A stretch of DNA of 42,729 bases from F1-60-MAGs149 sp044369995 (GTDB taxonomy: Bacteria > Actinomycetota > Thermoleophilia > Gaiellales > F1-60-MAGs149): assembly GCA_044369995.1 (NCBI GenBank), contig JBILWG010000003.1, positions 1-42,729 on the forward strand, read 5' to 3'. The stretch's first letter is position 1. Every line of letters begins with the position of its first letter. A program made the position numbers and the translations under genes. Positions 15,061-23,891 of the stretch are shown in pieces. The notes below the pieces were generated by a model. It worked only from the letters and a program-made list of their open reading frames with translations. It searched no databases and had not been told where the DNA came from.

Positions 15061-16500
15061 GTGAGCACCCGAGTCATCGCGCGGCGCTACACGTTGGAGG
15101 TCCCCGAGCCGAGCCGGCCGGGCGCGACCGTCTGGCGCGGGCGCGATTCGACCAACGGCGCCGCAGTGGTGGTGACGCTGCTCGACGAGCATCCTGCTGC
15201 GGACGCGACCCTGGCGGCGCTCGTGGCCGTCCGGCATCCTGCGTTGCCGGTCGTCCTCGACCATGGTGTCGATGGCGTGGCGCGCTACGTCATCACGCCG
15301 GCGCGCGCCGGGCAGACGGTCCAGGCCCGACTGCTCGGCGCGGGGAGACTGTCCGCGGTGGAGGCGGCCGAGGTTGCGGCGGGGCTGGCGGACGCGCTTG
15401 CCGCTCTGCACGCCAAGGGTCTCGTCCAGGGCGTGCTGGCGTTGACCGCGCTGGTGCAGGAGGATGATGGCCTGCTGCGCTTCGAGGACCTGGCCACCGG
15501 TGGCCTCGCCCGTCCGGCCGACCAGCCCGACGATGACATGCGCCAGCTGGCGCACGTGCTGCGCGAGCTGCTGGGGCTGGCGCCCGACGCCAATCCACTC
15601 GAGGCCGAGGGTGTGCCACCACGTCTGGCCGGGCTCCTGCAGAGCCTCGCCTCGTTCACGCCGCCCCCGGCCGCAGACGCGCGCGAGGCGTTGCGGCGCA
15701 TCTCCCGTGAGGCCACGCACGGGAGCTGGGAGCCGTTTGCGGCGACAGGACCCTCCGCTCCAGCACCGACTGCCGTCCCGCCGCCGCGCAACCGCGGGCT
15801 CAAGCTGCTGGTCGGCGCGCTCGTGGTCGTCGTGCTGGTGCTGGCCGCAGTCGTCGTGGCCGGCGTCGTCGATCGGCGCGACGCCGAACGGCGGGCAGCA
15901 GCGACGGCGCTGCCCGGTCCGATCACCACCGTGCCGGCCTCCGGGGTGGAGACCGAGCCGTTCACGCTGCCGACGGCGACCGCGACGGCCGAGACGCCCA
16001 CGACGACCGCTGCCGAGCCGGTCGGACCGAGCCGCACGCCGCAGCGCCTTCGCATCGCCACGGTCACGCCGCTTGATCCCGCCGGGGACAGCCAGGAGAA
16101 CGATGCCCAGGCGCGGTTCGCGATCGATCGCTCTTCCGCCACCGGCTGGTCGACGGAGATCTACAAGGAGGGCGCGATCGAGAGCAAGCGCGGTGTCGGT
16201 CTCGAGCTGCGCCTCGCCGCGCCTGGTCGCCTGCGGCGCGTGGTGCTGACGAGCGTGCCGGTGGGCGCCACGATCGCGGTCTACGGCGTGCGCGGTGCGG
16301 CGCCCGCGCGGGCGCCGCGCGACTGGACGCCGCTGGCAGAGCCGCGCGTGCTGAAGCGCGGCCAGTCGGTGATCCCGATCCGTCGCCGCGCGGCCCTCAC
16401 CCACGTCCTGATCTGGATCACCGGGCTTCCTGCCGTCAAGGGCGGGTATGCGGTGGCCTTCAAGGACATCCGTCTGATCGGCATCCCGACCGGCGCCTAG
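15061..16500 (+). CDS. Membrane-anchored pseudokinase with extracytoplasmic beta domain
   Basis: 479-residue protein. Residues about 8-215 follow a Ser/Thr kinase fold (ARRYTLEVPEP, VTLLDEHPAADATLAAL, RHPALPVVLDHG, then helical lobes), but the catalytic residues are gone: the VAIK lysine is T39, the HRD loop reads LVQGVLALTAL (121-131) and DFG is FED (141-143). One membrane helix spans about 247-271, and a C-terminal domain (about 310-479, with RFAIDRSSATGWSTE and a terminal FKDIRL strand) resembles the discoidin/galactose-binding-like tail. The same order forms the C-terminal half of mycobacterial MurJ (MviN), whose pseudokinase binds FhaA when phosphorylated by PknB. Here it stands alone, without the flippase, convergent with the ddl end of the pknB operon. 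A role in cell-wall signalling is inferred. Confidence 0.75.
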   Translation: MSTRVIARRYTLEVPEPSRPGATVWRGRDSTNGAAVVVTLLDEHPAADATLAALVAVRHPALPVVLDHGVDGVARYVITPARAGQTVQARLLGAGRLSAVEAAEVAAGLADALAALHAKGLVQGVLALTALVQEDDGLLRFEDLATGGLARPADQPDDDMRQLAHVLRELLGLAPDANPLEAEGVPPRLAGLLQSLASFTPPPAADAREALRRISREATHGSWEPFAATGPSAPAPTAVPPPRNRGLKLLVGALVVVVLVLAAVVVAGVVDRRDAERRAAATALPGPITTVPASGVETEPFTLPTATATAETPTTTAAEPVGPSRTPQRLRIATVTPLDPAGDSQENDAQARFAIDRSSATGWSTEIYKEGAIESKRGVGLELRLAAPGRLRRVVLTSVPVGATIAVYGVRGAAPARAPRDWTPLAEPRVLKRGQSVIPIRRRAALTHVLIWITGLPAVKGGYAVAFKDIRLIGIPTGA

Positions 16501-16527
16501 CCGAGCGCCGGCTCGCAGGCAGCACAG

Positions 16528-17529
16528 CTAGCGCAGCAGTGCGGCGTTGCGGGCGTGACGCTCGACGGCCAAGTCGACGAGTCGTCCCAGCAGGTCGGCG
16601 TAGTCGAGGCCACTGGCCTCGAACATCCGCGCGTAGTAGCTCGTGGCGGTGAAGCCCGGGATCGCGTTGATCTCGTTGAGGACCAGTCGACCGTCCATCG
16701 TGAAGAAGAAGTCGACGCGTGCCATGCCGTGGCAGTCGCACACGCCGAAGGCGTCGGCGGCCGTCGCCCGCAGGCGGGTGGCGACCTCGTCGGGAATCTC
16801 GGCCGGCGTGATGAGCGCGGAGCCACCGGCGGCGTACTTGGCCTCGTAGTCGTACCACTCGGCGTCGAAGCGGATCTCGCCGACCACGGATGTCGTCAGG
16901 TCGGGGGGCAGGCCGAGCACACTGCACTCGACCTCCTTGCCGATCAGGAGCTCCTCGACGATCACCTTGTCATCGTGGGCCAGAGCCAGATCGAGAGCCG
17001 CAGCGAGGTCGTGGGCCGTCTCGACGCGGGAGATACCCACGCTCGAGCCGAGCCGCGCGGGCTTGACGAATACGGGGAAGCCCAGCTCGTCCGCGATGCG
17101 GGCACGGATCGCATCGCGGTCATCGGCTGGCCCGACGAGCACCTCGCGCGCCACGTCGATGCCGGCGTCGCGCAATGCGGCCTTGCACCGCTCCTTGTCC
17201 ATCGTCAGCGCGGCGCCGAGCACGCCCGAGCCGACGTACGGGACCCCGAGCATCTCCAGGAGCCCCTGCACCGTGCCGTCCTCGCCGAACGGGCCATGCA
17301 GCACGGGGAACACGACATCGCAGCCGAGCGGTCCACCCTGTCCGGGCGTGACCGACACCACGGCGCCGTCGGGACCGGTCCAGACGCCGTCGCGCGCGAT
17401 CGTGATCGCCACGACCTCGAAGCGGTTGGGATCGAGCCCGCCCGCGACGCTCTCGGCCGAGCGCAGCGACACGTCGTGCTCGGACGATCGGCCGCCGCCG
17501 AGGATGGCGACGCGCAGGCGCTCCGGCAC
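16528..17529 (-). CDS. ddl: D-alanine--D-alanine ligase
   Basis: 333-residue ATP-grasp enzyme joining two D-alanines for the peptidoglycan stem. Motifs seen: GGGRSSEHDVSLRSAE at the N-terminus, LHGPFGEDGTVQGLLE, YVGSGVLGAALTMDKE, FVKPARLGSSVGISRV, VEEL.IGKEVEC and the metal-binding NEINAIPGF near the C-terminus. GTG start overlaps the last base of the pknB stop (TAGTG), so translation is probably coupled. It is the last gene of the kinase/cell-wall operon, an unusual place that ties precursor synthesis to the PASTA-kinase signalling genes. Length and motifs are normal. Confidence 0.95.
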   Translation of the reverse strand: MPERLRVAILGGGRSSEHDVSLRSAESVAGGLDPNRFEVVAITIARDGVWTGPDGAVVSVTPGQGGPLGCDVVFPVLHGPFGEDGTVQGLLEMLGVPYVGSGVLGAALTMDKERCKAALRDAGIDVAREVLVGPADDRDAIRARIADELGFPVFVKPARLGSSVGISRVETAHDLAAALDLALAHDDKVIVEELLIGKEVECSVLGLPPDLTTSVVGEIRFDAEWYDYEAKYAAGGSALITPAEIPDEVATRLRATAADAFGVCDCHGMARVDFFFTMDGRLVLNEINAIPGFTATSYYARMFEASGLDYADLLGRLVDLAVERHARNAALLR

Positions 17530-19457
17530 TAGCCGGCCGCTCCGGAGTAGCGCCCGACCACGATGGTCACGGACGAGCCCTGCGGCTTCTGCGAGCTGCC
17601 GGCCGGGTTCTGCGAGATGACAATGCCGTCCTGGGCCGGATCGCTCGTCGACTGCTCCGTCACGTTGGGCGTGAAGCCGGCGTTGGTCAGCGCCGCCTCG
17701 GCGTCGGCGCGCGTCTGGTTGATCACGCTCGGGACGGGACTGTTGGCCGGGCCCTTCGAGATGACGACGGAGACCGAGGAGCCGGCGGGCACGCTCGTGC
17801 CGGCCGCGGGATCCTGGCTGATCACCTGGCCGACCGGGGCCGCATCGTTGGCCTCGCTCTGCGCGCCGAGCACCAGTCCCGCCGCGATCAGCGTGTTCTG
17901 GGCGTTCGTGATGTCCAGCTTCGTGATGTTCGGAACGGTGCCCGCCTGCTTGCCGGACGAGATGGTCAGCGTCACCGTCGAGCCGGGCTTCACCTCGACC
18001 CCGGCCGAGGGCGCCTGCGTGATGACGTTGCCCTCGGCGACCGAGTCGGAGGCGTCCTCGACGACCGTCACGACCAGTCCAAGCGCCTCGAGCTGCGCCG
18101 TGGCATCACCGAGGGCCGCACCCTGCACGCTCGGGATGGCGACGACGTTCGGACCCGACGAGATCTGCAGCTCGATGGTGGTACCGGTCGGCACGGAGCC
18201 GCCCGCGTTCGGGCGCATCGCGATGACCTCGCCTTCCGGGACGTCGGCGGACGCCTGCTTCGTGATCAACGCGGCGAGCCCGATGGCCTCCAGGGCCGCG
18301 GTGGCATCGGCCTGTGTCTGGCCGACGAGGTTGGGGATCTCGACCAGGGCGCTGGTCGTCGCTGTGGTCGCGGAGGTCGCGCCGCCGCCGGAGTCGCCGC
18401 GGGTGAAGGCGAAGACGCCGGCCGCGATCGCGAGCAGGGCGACGCCGAGCACGATCAGCAGGATCCAGAGGCGCTTGCGATTGGGGTTCCCGCTGGGTCG
18501 TACCGGGGGCGGCGCGCTCTCGCGCGGCGGCAGCGGTGGCGCCACCATCGTCTCGGCGGGGCTGGGGTGGGCCATGGCCAGCGTCGCGGCGCCGATCACC
18601 GCGGTCTCGTCGCTGATCGGCAGTCCCTGGCGCACCCGATCCAGCTCGATGCCCATCTCGTCTGCGCTCTGGTAGCGCTGACGCGGATCCTTGGCCAGCG
18701 CACGCATGACGACCGCCTCGAGCGCGACGGGAACCAGCGGGTTCCGCTCGGTCAGCGGCTGCGGTGCCTCCTGAACGTGCCGCATGGCCACGTTGACCGC
18801 GGTGTCACCCTCGAACGGCACCCGTCCGGACAGCATCTCGTAGAGCACGATGCCGAGCGCGTACAGGTCGGCCGGCGGCCCGACGGTCAGGCCGCGGGCC
18901 TGCTCCGGGGCCAGGTACTGGGCGGTCCCGACGATGGAGCCGGCCTCGGTCATCTCGGTATCGCCGCCGGCGCTGGCGATGCCGAAGTCGGCGACCTTCA
19001 CCTTGCCGTCGGGCTGCATCAGGATGTTCTGCGGCTTGACGTCCCGGTGGACGACGCCCTGCTGATGCGCAATGCGGAGCGCGGCGAGGATCTGCAGGGC
19101 GATGGTGATCGCGCGGCGAGGATCGAGTGGCGACTCGCGACGGATCAGGTCCTTCAGCGTCTCGCCCTCGACGTACTCCTGCACGATGTACGACATGCCG
19201 CCCTGCGACTGGTCGTAGACCTGGACGATGTTCGGATGGTTGAGGCGCGCTGCGGCACGGGCCTCCCGCTGGAAGCGCTCGATGAAATGCGGGTCGTCAC
19301 TGTGGCGATCGGCCAGCACCTTGATCGCCACCTGCCGGTGCAGCGACTCATCCTGCGCGAGGAACACCCGTGCCATTCCACCCTGGCCCAGCCGGCGGAT
19401 GATGCGGTAGCGGCCGTCGAACAGCGCGCCGTCAGAGGTGTCCATAGGGGTCGTCAT
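17529..19457 (-). CDS. pknB: PASTA-domain Ser/Thr protein kinase PknB
   Basis: 642-residue membrane kinase that senses cell-wall fragments or lipid II and phosphorylates division and wall-synthesis proteins. Kinase domain about 17-275 with GQGGMARVF loop, K46, HRDVKPQN (D139), ADFG (D157) and GTAQYLAPEQA. A Pro-rich juxtamembrane segment follows, one membrane helix at about 330-351, a Thr-rich linker, then four PASTA repeats (about 371-438, 439-504, 505-571, 572-642), each ending in a TIxLxISSG-like strand. ATG at 19457 chosen; MDTSDG four codons on is an alternative. It follows pbpA by 22 bp and overlaps ddl by 1 bp. There is no second PknA-like kinase between pbpA and this gene. Confidence 0.95.
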   Translation of the reverse strand: MTTPMDTSDGALFDGRYRIIRRLGQGGMARVFLAQDESLHRQVAIKVLADRHSDDPHFIERFQREARAAARLNHPNIVQVYDQSQGGMSYIVQEYVEGETLKDLIRRESPLDPRRAITIALQILAALRIAHQQGVVHRDVKPQNILMQPDGKVKVADFGIASAGGDTEMTEAGSIVGTAQYLAPEQARGLTVGPPADLYALGIVLYEMLSGRVPFEGDTAVNVAMRHVQEAPQPLTERNPLVPVALEAVVMRALAKDPRQRYQSADEMGIELDRVRQGLPISDETAVIGAATLAMAHPSPAETMVAPPLPPRESAPPPVRPSGNPNRKRLWILLIVLGVALLAIAAGVFAFTRGDSGGGATSATTATTSALVEIPNLVGQTQADATAALEAIGLAALITKQASADVPEGEVIAMRPNAGGSVPTGTTIELQISSGPNVVAIPSVQGAALGDATAQLEALGLVVTVVEDASDSVAEGNVITQAPSAGVEVKPGSTVTLTISSGKQAGTVPNITKLDITNAQNTLIAAGLVLGAQSEANDAAPVGQVISQDPAAGTSVPAGSSVSVVISKGPANSPVPSVINQTRADAEAALTNAGFTPNVTEQSTSDPAQDGIVISQNPAGSSQKPQGSSVTIVVGRYSGAAG

Positions 19458-19479
19458 GCGGGTTTCCGTGCGGATTGTC

Positions 19480-20922
19480 TCACGATGTCGACCCGATCAG
19501 CGCCCGTAGGACGCTGGCGGCGATCGGGGCGGCCACGTCACCACCCGTTCCCTCGGTGTCCTCGACCAGCACGGCGAACGCGTAGCGCGGTGCCTCGGCG
19601 GGTGCGAAGCCGATGAACCACGCGTCGTTGCGGCCCTCCCGGCCCGTCTCGGCGGTGCCGGTCTTGCCGGCCACATCGAGGCCGTCGACGGAGGCCGCCG
19701 CGCCCGTGCCGTCATCCACGACGTCTCGCATCAGCTGGCGCAGCTCGGCCGCCGTCTCGGTCGTCATGGCGCGACCGAGGTAGACGGGTTGGGGGCGACG
19801 GACAACCGCGCCGTCGGGAGCACGCACCTCCTGGACCGGCTGCGGTGCGACCAGCTGGCCGCCGTTGGCGACCGCGGCGGCGACCTCCGCCATCTGCAGC
19901 GGCGTCGCCAGCAGGCGCTCTTGGCCGATCGCCAGCCGCGCGGCATCAACGGGGGTGTCGAAGGGCACCAGATTGCCGCGCCGGTTGAAAATCCCGGATG
20001 GCAGCGTCTGCTCCGGGGGGTAGTCCCATGGGAAGCGCTTGAAGAACCCGAAGTCGCGCATGGTCTCCTCGAGCTGCTCCTGCCCGAGCTCAAGTCCGAC
20101 ACGCGCGAACGTCGTGTTGACCGAGTGCACCAGCGCGTAGCCGAAGTCGTGCTGGCCGTAGGCTCGCTTGCGGAAGTTGCACAGCTGCTGCCCGCCGGTC
20201 TCGATGCAGGCCGGCCCGGGAAACTCCTCGTCGACGGTGACGACCTCGTTGTCCAGCGCACTGGCCGCCGTCACCACCTTGAAGGTCGAGCCCGGGGGGT
20301 AGAGCCCCTGCGTGGCGCGGTTGAGAAGCGGCGAGTTGGGGGCCGTCAGGGCCTCGGCGAGGCCGGTGTTGGGGTTGTAGGTCGGCGTCGAGGCCATCAC
20401 CAGCAGGCCACCCGTGCTCGGATCCAGGACGACGACGCTGCCGCGGGCGCCGAGCCGCTCGAGCTCGTCCATCGCCGCCTCCTGGCCCGCGCTCGACAGG
20501 CGCAGGATGACGTCGTTGCCGCGCACCGTGTCGCCCTTCATCCGGTCGAAGGCGTTCTGGATGCCCGCGAGGTCGCTCGTGCTGCCCGTCAGGTCCGGGT
20601 CGAGCGAGCGCTCGAGCCCCGCGCGGCCCGCCAGCAGCGAGGAGTAGCCGACCAGCTGTGCGGCGAGGCCCCCTTCGGGGTAGACCCGCCGGTAGATCGT
20701 GCGTCCGTCGAGCCGTCCGGGTTTCGATTCCGCGAGCACGACGCCGTCCGCGGTGATCAGCGAGCCCCGATCGATCGCCAGATCGCGGTAGACGAGCCGG
20801 ACGTTGGCCTGGCGTGCCTCCAGCGACCCCCGCGCCCAGACCTGCCAGTACGTCGTCATTGCGATCAACGCGAGCAGCGCGACCGTCGTCACGATGAACA
20901 GGTTCGAGATGCGGCGGTTCAC
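19480..20922 (-). CDS. pbpA: Class B penicillin-binding protein (PbpA-type transpeptidase)
   Basis: 480-residue peptidoglycan transpeptidase anchored by one N-terminal helix (about 7-28). Catalytic motifs: SxxK as STFK within YPPGSTFKVVT, SxN as SVN within VHSVNTTF, and KTG within AGKTGTAETG. A short dimerisation/pedestal region (about 40-150) precedes the transpeptidase domain. Cys pair in PACIETGGQQLCNF could form a disulfide. GTG start overlaps the rodA stop by 4 bp (GTGA), the usual coupling with the glycosyltransferase partner. It works with RodA to elongate the wall, under PknB control. Confidence 0.94.
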   Translation of the reverse strand: MNRRISNLFIVTTVALLALIAMTTYWQVWARGSLEARQANVRLVYRDLAIDRGSLITADGVVLAESKPGRLDGRTIYRRVYPEGGLAAQLVGYSSLLAGRAGLERSLDPDLTGSTSDLAGIQNAFDRMKGDTVRGNDVILRLSSAGQEAAMDELERLGARGSVVVLDPSTGGLLVMASTPTYNPNTGLAEALTAPNSPLLNRATQGLYPPGSTFKVVTAASALDNEVVTVDEEFPGPACIETGGQQLCNFRKRAYGQHDFGYALVHSVNTTFARVGLELGQEQLEETMRDFGFFKRFPWDYPPEQTLPSGIFNRRGNLVPFDTPVDAARLAIGQERLLATPLQMAEVAAAVANGGQLVAPQPVQEVRAPDGAVVRRPQPVYLGRAMTTETAAELRQLMRDVVDDGTGAAASVDGLDVAGKTGTAETGREGRNDAWFIGFAPAEAPRYAFAVLVEDTEGTGGDVAAPIAASVLRALIGSTS

Positions 20923-22235
20923 CGAGGACGCTCCCGGTTGGCACGCTGTGAGATGCAGAGCAACAGGCCGGCGATGGCGAAGTTCGCCGTCACGCTGGAG
21001 CCGCCGTAGGAGACAAACGGAAGCGTGAGACCGGTCAGCGGCAGGAGCCGGATGACGCCACCGACGATCACGAAGACCTGGAACGCCACCGCCGTTGCGA
21101 GACCCGCTGCGAGCAGCTTCGAGAAGCCGTCATCGGCAGCCGTGGCGATCCGGAAGCCTCGCCACGCGAGCAGCAGGTAGAGCAGGACGACCGCGACGGC
21201 GCCGACCAGCCCGAGTTCGTTGGCGATCACGGAGAAGATGAAGTCCGTCTGCGCGTACGGGATGATCGTGCCGCCCTCGCCGTTGAGGATCAGGCCACGC
21301 CCGAAGCCCGCGCCGAGCACGCCGCCGTCGGCGATCGTGTAGATGGATTGCGTGATCTGGTAGCAGCACTGTGCCTGCTCGTCCTTCCACGGGTTCAGCC
21401 AGCCGTCGATGCGGTACTGCACCTGCGGCGCGACCTGCACCGCGGCGAGGGCGCCGAGTGCGAACAGGCCGAGGCCGGCGCCGACGTAGAGCAGGCGCCC
21501 CGTCGCGATGTAGATCATCGCGAGGGCGATCACGTAGAACAGGAGCGACGAGCCGAGATCGTTCATCGCGACCAGCAGCACCAGTGAGACGCCGCAGAGC
21601 AGCAGCAGCGGCAGCGCATGCCGCAGCGCGGGAATGCCGATACCGAGGAGGCGTCGCGTCGGCGCGGCCAGTACCTCGCGCCGCTCGCGCAGGTACCCGG
21701 CGAGGAAGACGACCAGCAGGATCTTGGCGAACTCGCCGGGCTGGATCTGGAGACCGCCAACGCGCAGCCATAGGCGCGCGCCGTTGACCTCAGCCCCGAG
21801 CGTGATCGTCAGGAGCAGCAGGATGACGGCGAGTGCGCCGCACGTGTACTTCAGCCCCTCCAGCCGGCGAATGTCGCGAAACGCGATCACGACGCCGACG
21901 AAGAGGGCGAGACCGAGCAGCATCCAGATGCCCTGGTCGCGCGCCAGCTGCGGCGAGATGCGGTAGATCTCGATCAAGCCGATCGCGGTCAGCACGGCCG
22001 TGAGCGGCAGCACGTACGGGTCGGCGTCGGGCAGCGCCACGCGCACGACAGCGTGTGCGACGAGGTAGGCGCCGGCGAACAGCAGTGCGGCGATCAGCGG
22101 GGCCGACGAGAACTCCTGCGCGCGCGCCAGCTGGACGGCGGCGAAGCCCGCCGTGGTGATCAGCACGGCCAGTGCGATCAGGCCGAGCTCGCGGTTGCGA
22201 TCCGGCAAGGTCAGCAGGTCGCGCGGCGTGCTCAT
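20919..22235 (-). CDS. rodA: RodA/FtsW-type peptidoglycan glycosyltransferase
   Basis: 438-residue SEDS-family polymerase with about ten to twelve membrane helices, which polymerises lipid II into glycan strands. The diagnostic loop GLTLPFVSYGGSS lies near the C-terminus, and an ATGRLLYVGAGL-type loop and a DWLNPWKD-like segment (IDGWLNPWKDEQ) are typical of the family. Start MSTPRDLLTL is chosen because it overlaps the pstP stop by 4 bp (ATGA) and precedes the first helix directly. RodA rather than FtsW is inferred from its place between pstP and pbpA. Confidence 0.92.
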   Translation of the reverse strand: MSTPRDLLTLPDRNRELGLIALAVLITTAGFAAVQLARAQEFSSAPLIAALLFAGAYLVAHAVVRVALPDADPYVLPLTAVLTAIGLIEIYRISPQLARDQGIWMLLGLALFVGVVIAFRDIRRLEGLKYTCGALAVILLLLTITLGAEVNGARLWLRVGGLQIQPGEFAKILLVVFLAGYLRERREVLAAPTRRLLGIGIPALRHALPLLLLCGVSLVLLVAMNDLGSSLLFYVIALAMIYIATGRLLYVGAGLGLFALGALAAVQVAPQVQYRIDGWLNPWKDEQAQCCYQITQSIYTIADGGVLGAGFGRGLILNGEGGTIIPYAQTDFIFSVIANELGLVGAVAVVLLYLLLAWRGFRIATAADDGFSKLLAAGLATAVAFQVFVIVGGVIRLLPLTGLTLPFVSYGGSSVTANFAIAGLLLCISQRANRERPR

Positions 22236-23389
22236 GGAGCGCTCGGCGGCGGACGGAGCCACGGCGAGGTGGTCGCCAGCTGGGTGACGCGCGCCTGCGC
22301 GCTGCTGAGCGAGCCGAGCCGGTGGTCGAGCAGGGTCGTGCGCTCCTCCGGCGAGAGCGCGGCCGTCTGCAGGTCGCTGATCTCCACGGCGCGGTAGAGC
22401 GAGAGGTCGCTGGTCACGTCGAACGGCAGCCCCTGGTAGATCGCCACGCGCCCATCGGACGTGGCACCGATGAAGTGCGTCCATTGCAGGCCGAGTGCCA
22501 CGAGCACGGCGACGACGATGCCCAGTGCCGCGACGCCGGCGACGATGCCCAGCAGGCGACCCCGTCCCCGCGGTGCCGCGGCAGCCGCCTGATCGGCGAG
22601 CGAGGCGCGTGGCGCATCGCCGTCGAGTGCCGAGGCCGGCAGGATGACAATCGGCGGGCGGTCCGGCTCGGTGTCCTCCTCGCGCCGCGAGCCGATGCGC
22701 AGCAGCACGCAGGTGATGTTGTCCTCACCTCCGGCGCGGTTGGCGGCCATCACCAGCGCCTGCGCCAGCTGGCCGAGCTCGCCCCCGCCACGCAGCAGAC
22801 GCTCGAGCTCGGCGTCACCGACCATGCCGGTCAGCCCGTCGGAGCACAGCAGGATCAGATCGTTCGACTCCAGGGGGACGCGCAGGACGTCGATGTCGAC
22901 GCCGGCATCGGCGCCGAGGGCGCGGGTGATGACCGAGCGCTGCGGGTGTCGCTCCGCCTCCTCGGGTGTCAGCGCACCGCGGCGGATCAGCTCGCCGACG
23001 AGCGAGTGGTCGTCCGTCAGCTGTCGCAGTCGGCCGGCGCGCAGCACGTACGCCCGCGAGTCGCCGACGTGCGCCAGCACGAGTGCATCGCCGTCCACCA
23101 TCGCCGCGGTGATGGTGGTGCCCATGCCGAGCAGCGAGGCGTCGCTCTGGGCGGCCGTGTGGATGCGGAGATTGACCTCCTCGATCGTCTGGGCGAGCGC
23201 CTGCTCGCCGCCCTCGAAGCCGTGCAGCGCGGCGACCGCCATGGCGCTGGCGACCTCGCCCGCGCGCGCACCGCCCATGCCGTCGGCGACGGCGAAGACG
23301 GGATCCGACAGGAGCAGCGCGTCCTCGTTCGACTGACGCAGGCGGCCGACGTCGCTGCACGCCCCCGTCTCGCGGATCACGAGCTTCAT
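22232..23389 (-). CDS. pstP: PP2C-family Ser/Thr phosphatase PstP
   Basis: 385-residue protein phosphatase that reverses PknB-type phosphorylation. PP2C metal motifs are visible: SDVGRLRQSNEDA, VADGMGGARAGE, AHVGDSRAYVLR, LCSDGLTGMV and GGEDNITCVLLR. After the catalytic domain (about 1-235) come a linker, one membrane helix (about 280-302) and an extracytoplasmic tail of about 80 residues. The start MKLVIRETG lies 1 bp after the fhaB stop. The layout matches mycobacterial PstP, which is also membrane-bound. Confidence 0.94.
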   Translation of the reverse strand: MKLVIRETGACSDVGRLRQSNEDALLLSDPVFAVADGMGGARAGEVASAMAVAALHGFEGGEQALAQTIEEVNLRIHTAAQSDASLLGMGTTITAAMVDGDALVLAHVGDSRAYVLRAGRLRQLTDDHSLVGELIRRGALTPEEAERHPQRSVITRALGADAGVDIDVLRVPLESNDLILLCSDGLTGMVGDAELERLLRGGGELGQLAQALVMAANRAGGEDNITCVLLRIGSRREEDTEPDRPPIVILPASALDGDAPRASLADQAAAAAPRGRGRLLGIVAGVAALGIVVAVLVALGLQWTHFIGATSDGRVAIYQGLPFDVTSDLSLYRAVEISDLQTAALSPEERTTLLDHRLGSLSSAQARVTQLATTSPWLRPPPSAP

Positions 23390-23390
23390 C

Positions 23391-23888
23391 TCAGACGCCC
23401 GGCTCGAACAGCATGTGGGTGGAGCCGACGGCGACCTCGTCGCCGGGCGACAGACGCGTCTCCATCGCGATCCGCTCGCCGTTGACGAAGGTGCCGTTGG
23501 TCGAGCCCAGATCGACGACCGAGGTCGCGGTGCCCCGCACGCGGACGATCGCATGGCGCGCGGACACGAAGCCGTCGCCCTCCAGCATGGCGGCCGCGTG
23601 TGGATCGCGGCCGATCAGCACCTCCGCCTCCTCCAGCACGATTGCGGCGCCGACCGGCAGGACGTCGCTCGCGACGACGAGCAGACGACCCGGCGGCGTC
23701 GGCTCGGCCTGCGGCTCCGCGACCGTCGGCGCCTCGCCGAACGGGTCGAAGCCCTGGCCGGGGCGGATGATCATGCTCTCCTGCGCACCCCGGACATCGC
23801 GGATTGCGGTGCGGGCGATACGCCAGACGAACAGATAGAGCAGGACCAGGACACCGATCCGCAGAACGAGGAGGGCCTGGTCGACCAC
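23391..23888 (-). CDS. fhaB: FHA-domain protein FhaB (FipA-like)
   Basis: 165-residue protein with an N-terminal membrane helix (about 5-25, LLVLRIGVLVLLYLFVW) and a C-terminal forkhead-associated domain binding phosphothreonine: IGRDPHAAAML, SARHAIV, VDLGSTNGTFVNGERI. The FHA domain would dock phosphorylated PknB-pathway partners at the membrane. GTG start 3 bp after fhaA; stop 1 bp before pstP. It is the usual second FHA gene of the actinobacterial cluster. Confidence 0.93.
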   Translation of the reverse strand: MVDQALLVLRIGVLVLLYLFVWRIARTAIRDVRGAQESMIIRPGQGFDPFGEAPTVAEPQAEPTPPGRLLVVASDVLPVGAAIVLEEAEVLIGRDPHAAAMLEGDGFVSARHAIVRVRGTATSVVDLGSTNGTFVNGERIAMETRLSPGDEVAVGSTHMLFEPGV

Positions 23889-23891
23889 GGC

